DNA of 64,000 nucleotides, from contig NZ_FMBW01000030.1 of NCBI RefSeq assembly GCF_900091725.1, forward strand, positions 186,001 through 250,000, given 5' to 3'. The stretch's first letter is position 1. Every line of letters begins with the position of its first letter. This document shows positions 40,774-51,549 of the stretch, piece by piece. The DNA comes from Streptomyces sp. DvalAA-43 (GTDB lineage: Bacteria; Actinomycetota; Actinomycetes; Streptomycetales; Streptomycetaceae). The position numbers and the translations under genes are program-made. The notes under the pieces are model-generated. The model did not search any database, was not told the origin of the DNA, and saw nothing but the letters and a program-made list of their open reading frames with translations.

Positions 40774-41607
40774 ATGGCGAACGCAGAGATCGGTGTCATC
40801 GGCGGCTCGGGCTTGTACTCCTTCCTGGAGGACGTCACGGAAGTGCGGGTGGACACCCCGTACGGACAGCCGAGCGACTCCCTCTTCCTCGGCGAGGTCG
40901 GCGGCCGCCGGGTCGCCTTCCTCCCGCGCCACGGACGCGGCCACCATCTGCCGCCGCACCGCATCAACTACCGGGCCAACATGTGGGCGCTGCGCTCCGT
41001 CGGCGTACGCCAGGTGCTCGGCCCGTGCGCGGTGGGCGGGCTGCGCCCGGAGTACGGGCCGGGCACCCTGCTCGTGCCGGACCAGATGGTGGACCGCACC
41101 AAGGCCCGGACGCAGACGTTCTACGACGGGGAGACCCGGGCCGACGGTGCGGAGCCGAACGTCCTGCACCTGGGCTTCGCCGACCCGTACTGCCCCGAGG
41201 GGCGCAGGGCCGCACTGGCGGCGGCACGGGCGAAGAGCTGGGAGCCGGTGGACGGCGGGACGCTGGTGGTCATCGAGGGGCCGCGCTTCTCGACCCGGGC
41301 GGAGTCGCGCTGGCATGCGGCGATGGGCTGGTCGGTGGTCGGGATGACCGGTCACCCGGAGGCCGTCCTCGCCCGTGAGCTGGGCCTCTGCTACACGACG
41401 ATGACCCTGGTGACGGACCTGGACGCGGGCGCGGAGGCCGGCGAGGGCGTCTCGCACGGAGAGGTGCTGGAGGTGTTCGCGGCCAACGTGGACCGGCTGC
41501 GTGCGGTGCTCTTCGACGTGGTGGCCGCCCTGCCCGCGGAGGCGGACCGGGACTGTCCGTGCTCGCATGCGCTGGACGGCCTCAAGACGGGGATCGAGCT
41601 GCCTTAG
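40774..41607 (+). CDS. mtnP: S-methyl-5'-thioadenosine phosphorylase
   Basis: 277 residues of the PNP/MTAP family. Motifs: IGVIGGSGLYSF, FLPRHGRGHHLPPHRINYRA, GPGTLLVPDQMVDRT, IEGPRFSTRAESRWHAAMG, MTGHPEAVLARELGLCY and LVTDLDAGAEAGEGVSH. It splits methylthioadenosine (or the purine nucleoside analogue) with phosphate in methionine salvage. The C-terminal Cys-x-Cys (DCPCSHALDGLKTG) is typical of bacterial MTAPs. Probably leaderless, directly after a strong terminator. Confidence 0.93.
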   Translation: MANAEIGVIGGSGLYSFLEDVTEVRVDTPYGQPSDSLFLGEVGGRRVAFLPRHGRGHHLPPHRINYRANMWALRSVGVRQVLGPCAVGGLRPEYGPGTLLVPDQMVDRTKARTQTFYDGETRADGAEPNVLHLGFADPYCPEGRRAALAAARAKSWEPVDGGTLVVIEGPRFSTRAESRWHAAMGWSVVGMTGHPEAVLARELGLCYTTMTLVTDLDAGAEAGEGVSHGEVLEVFAANVDRLRAVLFDVVAALPAEADRDCPCSHALDGLKTGIELP

Positions 41608-41698
41608 GGGCGTTGTGGGGCGGGGCGGCGAGCGCTGCGGGGTGCCAAGCACTGCGGGGAGAGGTGGCCGGGTGACGGTTGTGGCGTGAGTGGGTGAC

Positions 41699-41716
41699 GG
41701 AGTTGTCCACAACTCC
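41699..41716. other. Palindrome with a consensus DnaA box
   Basis: GGAGTTGT-CC-ACAACTCC is an 8-bp inverted repeat that contains TTGTCCACA (41703-41711), the Streptomyces DnaA-box consensus; GTCCACAGG follows 15 bp later. This is not an origin (no cluster, no dnaA/dnaN), so it is at most an isolated DnaA-titration or transcription-control site. Confidence 0.5.
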
Positions 41717-41823
41717 GGGGCCGTCCACAGGCTTCAGCGGGAATCCCGCGGACGGTGGATCGTGAGGGGCGTTCGTCCGAAACTTCTCGGCTCCTCGGCT
41801 CCTCGCGACAGGTGGTATCGCCC

Positions 41824-42531
41824 ATGTTTCCGTCGTCCGCGTCATCCACATCGCCCACGCCATCCGCTTCGTTCCTGGCTTCCGGTTCGTCCGCTTCGTT
41901 TCCGTCACCCGGGCCGTTTCCGTCGTCCGTGTCGTCCGTGTCTTCCGCGTCGCCCGCGTCCTCTCCGTCGTGCTCGCCGCTGCCGTCTCCGTCCTCGGCC
42001 CCTTCGCCCTGCGGGGTGCCCGCGTTCGCGCCCCTGCGGGTACGCGGAGGTGGTGGTCGGCGGCTGCGCCGGGCCTTGTGGCGGCAGCGCCGCGCCCTGG
42101 CCGCCGGGCTGGCCCTGACGGCTGCCGCGCTCGCCGCCACGGGGCTGGGCGGTGGCGGTACGGGGACGGGCGGCGACGCGGCGTACGGGGCGGGGGCCGG
42201 GAGCGGGCCCGGGGCGGTGCAGGAGCGGGCGCGGCGGCCGGCTCGGTCGGCGTCCGTGCCCGTCCGGATCGCGGACGCGGCGACGGTTCGCTTATTGCGG
42301 CCGGGTGACCACGTCGACGTGATCGCTGCCGGGGACGCCGGGACCGGCGCCGGAAACGGGGCCGAGGCCCGGGTGCTGGCGAAGGGCGCGCGCGTGGCGG
42401 AGGTGCCGCAGTCCCTGGCGGAGGGTTCCGCGGAGGACGGTGCGCTGATCGTGCTGTCCGTTTCCCGGGACACGGCCACCGCGCTGGCCGGCGCGGGGAT
42501 CTCGTCCCGGCTGGCGGTGACCCTGTGCTGA
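41824..42531 (+). CDS. RcpC/CpaB-like SAF-domain protein
   Basis: About 235 residues. An N-terminal Ser/Pro-rich low-complexity segment (about 1-75) precedes one transmembrane helix (ALAAGLALTAAALAATGLGG). The C-terminal RcpC-like domain has SVPVRIADAATVRLLRPGDH and VDVIAA, then LAKGARVAEVPQ and IVLSVSRDTATALAGAG, as in CpaB/RcpC of Flp-pilus assembly. No other pilus genes are adjacent, so the role is unclear. ATG at 41824; GTG at 41755 is an alternative. Confidence 0.78.
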   Translation: MFPSSASSTSPTPSASFLASGSSASFPSPGPFPSSVSSVSSASPASSPSCSPLPSPSSAPSPCGVPAFAPLRVRGGGGRRLRRALWRQRRALAAGLALTAAALAATGLGGGGTGTGGDAAYGAGAGSGPGAVQERARRPARSASVPVRIADAATVRLLRPGDHVDVIAAGDAGTGAGNGAEARVLAKGARVAEVPQSLAEGSAEDGALIVLSVSRDTATALAGAGISSRLAVTLC

Positions 42532-42606
42532 TTCAAACTGACAGCCGATCAAGTCACCTTGCCAAAGCTCAGAATTGGGTGGTTTCCACGCGTACTGCCG
42601 TAAGTT

Positions 42607-42625
42607 GCGGAGGAGTTTGCTCCGC
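42607..42625 (+). promoter_or_regulatory. Hairpin upstream of mscL
   Basis: GCGGAG-gagtttg-CTCCGC forms a 6-bp stem 30 bases before the mscL start. It could be the terminator of the RcpC-like gene or a leader structure. Confidence 0.4.
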
Positions 42626-42654
42626 CTACGGCACACGTGAAGGAAGGCTCACCC

Positions 42655-43164
42655 GTGAGCGAGAAGAAGGTCAGTCTGCTGGAAGGGTTCAAAGCCTTCC
42701 TGACGCGCGGCAATGTGATCGATCTGGCGGTCGCCGTCGTCATCGGCGCCGCGTTCACCCAGATCGTGAACGCATTCGTCAAGGGAGTCATCAATCCGCT
42801 GGTCGGCGCGTTCGGCACCAAGGACCTGGAGAGCTACAGCTCTTGCTTCAAGGGCCCCTGCATCACGGATCCGAAGACGGGCGAGGCGACCGAGGGCATC
42901 CGGATCCTGTGGGGTTCGGTGCTCAGCGCCGCCCTCGGCTTCCTGATCACGGCCGCCGTCGTCTACTTCCTGCTGGTCCTGCCCATGGCCAAGTACCTCG
43001 CCAGGCGGGCGGCGATGCAGGCCGCGAAGGACGGAGTGCAGGAGACGCTGGAGGTGAGCGAGCTGGAGGTACTGAAGGAGATCCGCGACGCCCTCGTCTC
43101 GCAGCGCGGCGGCGGCACGGGCGAGGCCCCCGGCCAGGACCCCGGCCGGAGTCACGACCAGTAG
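42655..43164 (+). CDS. mscL: Large-conductance mechanosensitive channel MscL
   Basis: 169 residues. The N-terminal amphipathic helix and TM1 are classical (SLLEGFKAFLTRGNVIDLAV and then AVVIGAAFTQIVNAFVKGVI), a periplasmic loop has two Cys (SSCFKGPCIT), TM2 is FLITAAVVYFLLVLPM, and a C-terminal bundle (VSELEVLKEIRDAL) follows. It opens under membrane tension to release osmolytes. The two loop cysteines are unusual and could form a disulfide. GTG start with GAAGG upstream. Confidence 0.95.
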   Translation: MSEKKVSLLEGFKAFLTRGNVIDLAVAVVIGAAFTQIVNAFVKGVINPLVGAFGTKDLESYSSCFKGPCITDPKTGEATEGIRILWGSVLSAALGFLITAAVVYFLLVLPMAKYLARRAAMQAAKDGVQETLEVSELEVLKEIRDALVSQRGGGTGEAPGQDPGRSHDQ

Positions 43165-43193
43165 CCCCACCGGCTCCACGGACAGCGGAAGAA

Positions 43194-43209
43194 CCGGCGG
43201 CACCGCCGG
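43194..43209. terminator. Short GC hairpin between convergent mscL and the redox operon
   Basis: CCGGCGG-CA-CCGCCGG, a 7-bp stem between the mscL stop and the stop of the convergent small gene. Usable in both directions. Confidence 0.5.
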
Positions 43210-43231
43210 CCGATCACCACGGAGCTGGGAA

Positions 43232-43441
43232 TCAGATGTGGTGGGGCGGCTTCTCGTCGAGGAAGCGCGCCAGATCGGCGGCGCTGCCACCGGCCGGGGC
43301 CCGCTCGCCCCACCCTCGGTCCGTATCGTCCGAGGACTGCTGGTCCAGCGGATCGTCGAAGACCAGAGCCGGTTTCGGTTGCGGCCTCTGCGGCTCGGAG
43401 GGCTTCGGATCGCGCGGGCCGGGGGCGGGGGCGGTGCTCAT
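43232..43441 (-). CDS. Small conserved actinobacterial protein (unknown function)
   Basis: 69 residues: a Pro-rich, probably disordered first half, then DDTDRGWGERAPAGGSAADL and ARFLDEKPPHHI. The DDTDRGWGE...DLARFLDEKPPHH pattern is shared by short actinomycete proteins of unknown function. It is the last gene of the minus-strand run that starts with the molybdenum enzyme operon, 21 bp after the preceding gene. Confidence 0.75.
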   Translation of the reverse strand: MSTAPAPGPRDPKPSEPQRPQPKPALVFDDPLDQQSSDDTDRGWGERAPAGGSAADLARFLDEKPPHHI

Positions 43442-43462
43442 GGGTCAAGGGTACGGCGGCGG

Positions 43463-43894
43463 TCAGCGATCCTTCGGGTCGATCAGCCACAGCCCGAGGA
43501 CGACGAGGAACGACAGACAGAGGAAGCCGGCACCCCACCAGGCCGTGCCGGTGCGGCCCTCCATCCACGCGTCGATGACGACGGTCAGGCCCCAGAGCTG
43601 TCCGACGACCACCGTCATGGCGAGGACCAGCCGGGCTGTCAGCTTCGAGGACCGCTCGGGCTCCTGGTCGGTGCCCGCCCCGGGGCCGGGGCCGGTGTGG
43701 CGGATCCGGGGGTCGCCGTAGCCGCTGGTGGCGCGGATCTGCGGATAGCGCTCATGGACGGGCCGGTTGAGTTCGGGGCGAGCACTCCCCGGGTGGTACT
43801 CGGGGGGCTCCGGGTACTCCGAGACCGCTGGGGGCCGCGAGGCCGCTGGGCGCTCCGGGGGCTCCTGGTTCCGGGACTGCCGGGCGTCGGTCAT
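43463..43894 (-). CDS. Small membrane protein of the redox operon
   Basis: 143 residues. The first 85 are Pro/Glu/Arg-rich and hydrophilic (PEYHPGSARPELNRPVHERY), then two helices (LTARLVLAMTVVVGQLWGLT and WWGAGFLCLSFLVVLGLWLI) end the protein at DPKDR. Its ATG overlaps the Rieske stop codon (ATGA), so it is made with the redox subunits and may anchor or assemble the complex. No cofactor motif is visible. Confidence 0.78.
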   Translation of the reverse strand: MTDARQSRNQEPPERPAASRPPAVSEYPEPPEYHPGSARPELNRPVHERYPQIRATSGYGDPRIRHTGPGPGAGTDQEPERSSKLTARLVLAMTVVVGQLWGLTVVIDAWMEGRTGTAWWGAGFLCLSFLVVLGLWLIDPKDR

Positions 43895-44571
43895 GACCGG
43901 CTGCCGGGGGTCTCGGGCCCGAGGGAGGGGGCCTCCGCGCCGCCGCCCTTGACGGCGGGACAGCCGATCCGGGAGGCGAGGTCGGGGCGGTCCTCGGAGA
44001 GCTGACGGCACAGGCCGTGCTCGATGCTCTCGCCCGAGCGCGTCGTACCGACCGCCCAGATGCTGCCGTCCACCTGCTCGGTGAGCACCACCTTGGGCAG
44101 CGCGCGGGGCGGCGGCCCGGCGGTGACCTCGCCGGTGCGGGCGTCGAAGATGCCCTCATGGCAGGGGCAGTACAGCTCGCCCTGGGTGCCCCGGTCCTTG
44201 CGCCAGAGCACGGCACAGGCGAGATGGGTGCAGATCGCGGAGTAGCCGACGAGGGTGCCGTCGTCCAGCCGGACGGCGACCGCGCGGTCCTCCTCGTCCG
44301 GGTAGTGGAAGGCGAGGGACTCACCGGGCAGGAGCTGATCGGCGATCCTCTTCGGCGACGGCGCCTTGGCGTCGTCGGGGTCGCCGTGGCGCGGAAGGAT
44401 TCCGCCTGCCACACCGAGCCCGCCGACGGCGAGCCCGCCGGAGACGGTGGCCACGATCCGGAGGTAGTCGCGCCGGGTGGTGAGGGAGTCGGCGGCGATC
44501 CGGTCGTGCAGGGCTTCGCGCGGATCGCCGGCGGGTGGCTGGGGGGAGGGCGGCTGGTCGGTGACGCTCAT
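43891..44571 (-). CDS. Tat-type Rieske [2Fe-2S] protein
   Basis: 226 residues. A twin-arginine segment TTRRDYLRIVATVSGGLAVG (about residues 30-50) is followed by a hydrophobic anchor. The Rieske motif is CTHLACAVLW (Cys-x-His) and CPCHEGIFD (Cys-x2-His), ligating one [2Fe-2S]. The C-terminus has two extra Cys (HGLCRQLS, RIGCPAV). It is exported folded and anchored, and probably passes electrons with the ferredoxin and molybdenum subunits; its start overlaps the ferredoxin stop (ATGA). Confidence 0.92.
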   Translation of the reverse strand: MSVTDQPPSPQPPAGDPREALHDRIAADSLTTRRDYLRIVATVSGGLAVGGLGVAGGILPRHGDPDDAKAPSPKRIADQLLPGESLAFHYPDEEDRAVAVRLDDGTLVGYSAICTHLACAVLWRKDRGTQGELYCPCHEGIFDARTGEVTAGPPPRALPKVVLTEQVDGSIWAVGTTRSGESIEHGLCRQLSEDRPDLASRIGCPAVKGGGAEAPSLGPETPGSRS

Positions 44572-45170
44572 CGGCGGACGTCCTTCCCGTTGATCTCGAC
44601 GACGGGAAGGCCGCCGGGCACCGGCCACCGGACCCGGTCGGCAGGGACGACCATGGCCACGCCGGTGCGCACCTCGCTCCGGCCGAAGGTGAAGGTGTCG
44701 GCGACCTGGACGCCGGGGCGCTCGGCCTGGAGCTCCTCGACGGTCCCGTAGAACAGCGCTCCGGTCGGGCAGACGGTCGCGCACATGGGGGCGAGGCCGT
44801 AGGCGGTGCGGTCGTAGCAGAGGTTGCATTTCATCTGCAGCTTCGCCTGGAGGTCGATCTTCGGGACGCCGAAGGGGCAGGCGTTGACGCAGTTGGCACA
44901 GCCGATGCAGCGGGTGGTGTCGGCCTGCTGCACCACACCGTCGGCGATCACCAGGATCGCGTCGGCGGGGCAGACCTCGGCACACGGGGCGACCGGGTCC
45001 TCGCAGTGCATGCAGACCGTGGGAAGGGAGGCAACGGACTGGCCCTCGTCGGTGTAGTCGAGGTGGATCATCGACTTGCCGCGGTGCGAGTCGCACTCCC
45101 GGCAGGCGGAGACGCAGGCCTGGCAGCCGATGCAGCGTCCGGGGTCGATGAAGATCGTTCGGCCCATCAT
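44568..45170 (-). CDS. Four-cluster [4Fe-4S] ferredoxin subunit (HycB/DmsB type)
   Basis: 200 residues with 16 ligand cysteines in four groups: CIGCQACVSAC, CMHCEDPVAPCAEVCP, CIGCANCVNACP and CNLCYDR followed by CATVCPTGA. This is the electron-transfer subunit layout of DmsB/NrfC/HycB proteins that pair with molybdopterin catalytic subunits. Start at 45170 (ATGATG); the molybdenum enzyme stop is seven bases upstream. Cytoplasmic side; no signal peptide. Confidence 0.93.
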   Translation of the reverse strand: MMGRTIFIDPGRCIGCQACVSACRECDSHRGKSMIHLDYTDEGQSVASLPTVCMHCEDPVAPCAEVCPADAILVIADGVVQQADTTRCIGCANCVNACPFGVPKIDLQAKLQMKCNLCYDRTAYGLAPMCATVCPTGALFYGTVEELQAERPGVQVADTFTFGRSEVRTGVAMVVPADRVRWPVPGGLPVVEINGKDVRR

Positions 45171-45177
45171 GCGGCGG

Positions 45178-47573
<2,396 letters not shown>

Positions 47574-47577
<4 letters not shown>

Positions 47578-48878
47578 TTGAAGCCCTTCTTCACCTGGGA
47601 GAGATAGGCACTGCCACGCAGCACCCGCTTGCAGCGCGGGCAGTATTCGGCCCACTCGTCGAAGTCGAGGCCGAGGTCGCGCATGGTGCCGCGGAGGTTG
47701 TCGACGTACGGCCCGGTGTCGATGGGCTCCTCGCAACGGCGGCAGCCGAGCACCTCCTGGTCCTGCCGGGCGGTGTACTTGAACAGCTGCATACCGACCG
47801 CGGCCGGGCGCTGGACGATGTGGAAGAACTTCCCGAACGGGATGTAGATGAGGGTGAACACCACCGACACCATGTGGAGCACGGCCAGGAACTCGTATCC
47901 GCCGCCGTGCAGGAAGATCGACGAGAAGGTGAGCAGCAGACCGGTCACCGAGATGACGATGAGAGCGATCAGCGGCACCAGGTCGTAGGCGAAGCGCTGG
48001 CCGGTGACGGCACCGCGGTCCTTCATCCGGCGCCACAGGAAGTACGAGGCGCCGGGGATGACGAGCACGGCGGCGATGTCCAGGCCGTGGAACATCAGCC
48101 AGCCCAGGAAGTCCAGGGAGTCGAAACCGATGATCTTGAAGCCCCAGATACGCATCTCGTAGCCGGGACCCGAGCCACTGCCCGAGGTGAAGGTGAACCA
48201 GCCCCAGGTCAGCGGGAAGGTGATCAGGGAGGCGAGGATGCAGCCCCAGAAGATCAGCTGGTGGGCGGCCCAGCGGGCATGCGAGCGGGCGCCGAGGAAT
48301 TTCTGGAAGCCCAGATATGTGGCGATCATCCGGGGCAGCGCGGTGGGGGCCTTGCGGAAGTTGGCCACCGAGAAGAAGCTCCGCCACCCCTGTTTGAACA
48401 GCCGCCGGGCGCCGGGTGCGGAGACCCAGACCGTGTAGCGGTAGGCGACGCCGAAGGCGAGAAAGACGGTGGCGACCGCGTACGGAAGGAGTGCGGAGTC
48501 GAAGTTCTCCAGCAGTCGGCTGCCGAGCACGATCGCCAGGATCAGCAGGGCGGAGACGATGACACCGGCCGCGGTCGCACGGGCGGTGACGGTCCGGGGC
48601 CCGGCGGTCCGGGGCCCGGCGGTCCGGGGCCCGGCGGTCCGGGGTTCAGCGGTCCGGGGCCCGGCGGTCCGGGGCCCGGCGGTCCGGGGCCCGGCGGTCC
48701 GGGGTTCGGCGGTCCGGGGTTCAGCGGTCCGGGGTTCGGCGGAGAGCTGAGCGCCGGGCGCTCCGGTGGTCCCGGGACCAGTGGAGGGCGGGGTGCCGGG
48801 CTCTGCTCCGGTGGAGCCGGTTCGTGCAGCGGGGTCGGGCGGCTCGGCTGCGGCGGAGGCTTCTGGCGGCTCGGTCAC
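47574..48878 (-). CDS. Membrane b-type cytochrome-like subunit with zinc ribbon
   Basis: 434 residues. An N-terminal Pro/Ala/Thr-rich segment carries ten A(E/G)PRT pentapeptides. About six transmembrane helices follow, with His residues placed for heme b (RWAAHQLIFWGC, FHGLDIAAVLV, LHMVSVVFTLIYIPFGKFFH). The C-terminus has two CxxC pairs (GCRRCEEP, YCPRCKRV) that could bind zinc or iron-sulfur. It probably exchanges electrons between the quinone pool and the Mo/FeS subunits. GTG start; a -10-like TACGGT six bases upstream suggests a leaderless mRNA. Confidence 0.82.
48591..48740. repeat. Ten-copy 15-bp tandem repeat coding for A(E/G)PRT
   Basis: The 15-bp unit GGTCCGGGGCCCGGC and its variants (GGTTCAGC/GGTTCGGC endings) repeat ten times in frame inside the membrane cytochrome gene. 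The variants alternate in an ordered AE/AG pattern, suggesting recent block expansion. Copy number is likely to vary between strains. Confidence 0.9.
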
Positions 48879-49003
48879 CCCGTCACCGTAGGGTCGTACA
48901 TCATGGTTGGCCCTGTTTTGCACCTCAGGCGGGTGAGCCCGTTCGGCCATCCGGGGCGCGTGCCGCACGGCGTAGCCGAATCCCGTCTGATGTGCTGGCT
49001 CCC

Positions 49004-50161
49004 ATGCCCGTCATGACGGCTCGCAGCCGTACCGAGAAACATCGCGCGTCGACACCGCTGGAGCTCTTCTTCGACCTCTGCTTCGTCGTCGCCGTGGCCC
49101 AGGCCGGCGCGCGGCTGGTCCACGCCGTCACCGAAGGCCACGCCCTCACCGGGATCGGCGGCTACGCGGCCGTCTTCTTCGCGATCTGGTGGGCCTGGGT
49201 CAACTTCAGCTGGTTCGCCTCGGCCTACGACACCGACGACCCGCTGTACCGCGTCGTCACGCTCGTCCAGATCACCGGTGTGCTGATCCTCGCCGCCGGG
49301 GTGCCGCGCGCCTTCGATTCGGGCGACTGGACGGTCGTCGTCATCGGTTACGTGGTGATGCGGCTCGCGCTGACCAGCCAGTGGCTGCGCGCCGCGCACT
49401 GCACCCGGGGCGCCGAGCGGCGCGTCGCGCTGCGGTACGCGGTCGGGATCACGGTGGTGCAGCTGGGCTGGATCGCGATGCTGCTGCTGCCGCACGGTGC
49501 GAGCGGAGCCCGTGCCGTCGTCTTCGTCGTGCTGGCGCTCGCGGAGATGTCCGTTCCCGCGCTCGCCGAGCGCGACCGCTCGACGAGCTGGCATCCACAC
49601 CACATCAGTGAGCGGTACGGGCTGTTCACGATCATCGTCCTGGGCGAGACGATCGCGGCGGCCACGGTGGCGGTCCAGGAGGCGGTGTACGAGCACGACG
49701 CACTCGGCGAGCTGCTGCCGATCGCCGCGGGCGGGCTGCTGATCGTCTTCTCCGCCTGGTGGATCTATTTCGCCGTGCCGATCCAGGACTACCTGCGCGG
49801 CAGCAGGGAAGCGTTCATCTGGGGATACGGGCACTACCTGATCCTCGGTTCCGCGGCCGCCATCGGCGCGGGCATCGAGGTCGCGGTTGAGGCGGCCGTG
49901 GGCAAGGCGCATGTCTCGGCCACGGTGGCCGCCGCCGCGGTGACCATTCCCTCCGCGCTCTTCCTGCTGACGGTGTGGGCGCTGCACGTCCGCCACTTCA
50001 AGCGCGACCTCATGGAGCAGCTCTCCCTCCCCGTGGCCGCGCTGGCCATCCTGGCCTGTACGTTCGCCGGCGGGTGGGCGGTGTTCGCGGCCGGTCTGGT
50101 GGCCGCGGCGGCCGTGACCGTGGGGGTGCTGCTGTCCCGGCGGCCCGCCGCGGCCGGGTGA
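49004..50161 (+). CDS. Low temperature requirement protein A (LtrA) family membrane protein
   Basis: 385 residues with about ten helices. The LtrA signature is at the N-terminus: TPLELFFDLCFVVAVAQAG, then FFAIWWAWVNFSWFASAYDT, and HPHHISERYGLFTIIVLGET in the middle. Molecular function is not established. ATG at 49004; a second ATG at 49013 is possible. Divergent from the molybdenum redox operon. Confidence 0.9.
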   Translation: MPVMTARSRTEKHRASTPLELFFDLCFVVAVAQAGARLVHAVTEGHALTGIGGYAAVFFAIWWAWVNFSWFASAYDTDDPLYRVVTLVQITGVLILAAGVPRAFDSGDWTVVVIGYVVMRLALTSQWLRAAHCTRGAERRVALRYAVGITVVQLGWIAMLLLPHGASGARAVVFVVLALAEMSVPALAERDRSTSWHPHHISERYGLFTIIVLGETIAAATVAVQEAVYEHDALGELLPIAAGGLLIVFSAWWIYFAVPIQDYLRGSREAFIWGYGHYLILGSAAAIGAGIEVAVEAAVGKAHVSATVAAAAVTIPSALFLLTVWALHVRHFKRDLMEQLSLPVAALAILACTFAGGWAVFAAGLVAAAAVTVGVLLSRRPAAAG

Positions 50162-50206
50162 GCGCGACGGACGGCCGGTGACGGCTCACGCGATGAGGAG
50201 CATGCA

Positions 50207-51415
50207 GTGACGGATGAATCCCGGAAGCCGACGGGCCCCGCCTCACCGAGTACCGCCTCACCGAGTACCGCCGAGCCGAATACCACCGGACAGGACACCG
50301 CCGCCGGGCCGGACGCCCCCGGGCCGCTCGACGCGCTGACCGATGTCGCGGGGCTGCGCGTCGGCCACGCGCAGGTGCCGGGCGAGGGGGCGCTGAGCGG
50401 CACCACCGTGGTCCTCGCCCCCGAGGGCGGCGCGGTCGCGGCCGTCGACGTACGGGGCGGCGGCCCCGGAACGCGGGAGACGGACGCGCTCGATCCGCGC
50501 AATCTGGTCCAGCGCATCGACGCCGTCGTCCTGACGGGCGGCAGCGCGTACGGCCTGGACGCCGCGTCCGGGGTGATGGCCTGGCTGGAGGAGCAGGGGC
50601 GCGGGGTGCGGGTCGGCCCCGATCCGGCTCAGGTGGTGCCCGTGGTCCCCGCCGCCTGCGTCTTCGACCTGGGCCGGGGCGGTGACTGGCGGGCCCGCCC
50701 CGACGCCTCGACGGGCCGCGCGGCGGTGGAGGACGCGGCGGCCTCGGAGCCGGGGGCGCCGGTGGCGGAGGGCTGCGTGGGCGCCGGTACGGGCGCGGTC
50801 GCCGGGCAGCTCAAGGGCGGCGTGGGCACGGCGAGCATCCGGCTGGCCTCCGGGATCACGGTGGGCGCGCTCGCCGTGGTGAACGCGGCGGGCTCGGTGG
50901 TCGATCCGCGTACCGGGGTGCTCTACGGGGAGTACGGCGCCGCCGAACCGCCGGTGCACCCGGCGCCCGAGGCCCTCCGAGCGGCGGAGCGGCGCCTCGC
51001 CGAGCTGCGGGAGGCGCACGCGCGGCCCCCGCTCAACACCACGCTCGCCGTCGTCGCCACGGACGCCGGCCTCACCCGGGCCCAGGCGCAGAAGCTCGCG
51101 GGCACGGCGCACGACGGGCTGGCGCGCGCCGTCCGGCCCGTGCATCTGCTCACCGACGGGGACACCGTTTTCGCGCTGTCCACCGGCGCCCGGCCGCTGG
51201 ATCCGCAGAATCCGATCGCGCTCAACGAACTGCTGGCGGCCGGCGCGGACGCGCTCACACGCGCCATCGTGAAGGCCGTCCGGGCAGCTCAGAGCGTCGA
51301 CCGCCGCCCCGGCGGCGGCCACTACCCCTCGTACAGCGATCTCTACGGCGTACGACCGCGCCCCTCGCGGCCGCAGGCGGACGGCCCCCCGGCCCCCGAC
51401 TCGCCTGCCGGCTGA
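50207..51415 (+). CDS. P1-family (DmpA-like) peptidase
   Basis: 402 residues. The N-terminal 35 are a Thr/Ser/Pro-rich low-complexity tract. Then GLRVGHAQ, VVLTGGSAYGLDAASGVMAW, GCVGAGTGAVAGQLKGGVGT and the autoprocessing site PPLNTTLAVVATDAGLTRAQ, where the Thr becomes the N-terminal nucleophile of the beta chain. Family members are D-aminopeptidase/esterases or beta-peptidyl aminopeptidases. GTG start with GAGGAG six bases upstream. Confidence 0.9.
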   Translation: MTDESRKPTGPASPSTASPSTAEPNTTGQDTAAGPDAPGPLDALTDVAGLRVGHAQVPGEGALSGTTVVLAPEGGAVAAVDVRGGGPGTRETDALDPRNLVQRIDAVVLTGGSAYGLDAASGVMAWLEEQGRGVRVGPDPAQVVPVVPAACVFDLGRGGDWRARPDASTGRAAVEDAAASEPGAPVAEGCVGAGTGAVAGQLKGGVGTASIRLASGITVGALAVVNAAGSVVDPRTGVLYGEYGAAEPPVHPAPEALRAAERRLAELREAHARPPLNTTLAVVATDAGLTRAQAQKLAGTAHDGLARAVRPVHLLTDGDTVFALSTGARPLDPQNPIALNELLAAGADALTRAIVKAVRAAQSVDRRPGGGHYPSYSDLYGVRPRPSRPQADGPPAPDSPAG

Positions 51416-51436
51416 GGAAGCTCGGACGAACCGCCA

Positions 51437-51462
51437 GGAACCATCTGCGTGCGCCATACGTT
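51437..51462 (+). promoter_or_regulatory. ECF-sigma (SigR-like) promoter candidate for the DUF6227 gene
   Basis: GGAAC (51437-51441), 18 bases, GTT (51460-51462). It matches the SigR/SigE -35 class with GTT at -10. A second -10-like TACGTT lies at about 51499. One of these drives the downstream gene. Confidence 0.4.
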
Positions 51463-51549
51463 TTCCCGAACCCCGGTCACGATGTCGGACCCAGGGACTA
51501 CGTTATGCACGCAGCAAGTAACACGCGGCAACGGCCTGGAGACAGCACC

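Noticed and set aside
48591..48740. CRISPR array
   Set aside because: The 15-bp units are contiguous with no spacers and lie in frame inside a coding sequence.
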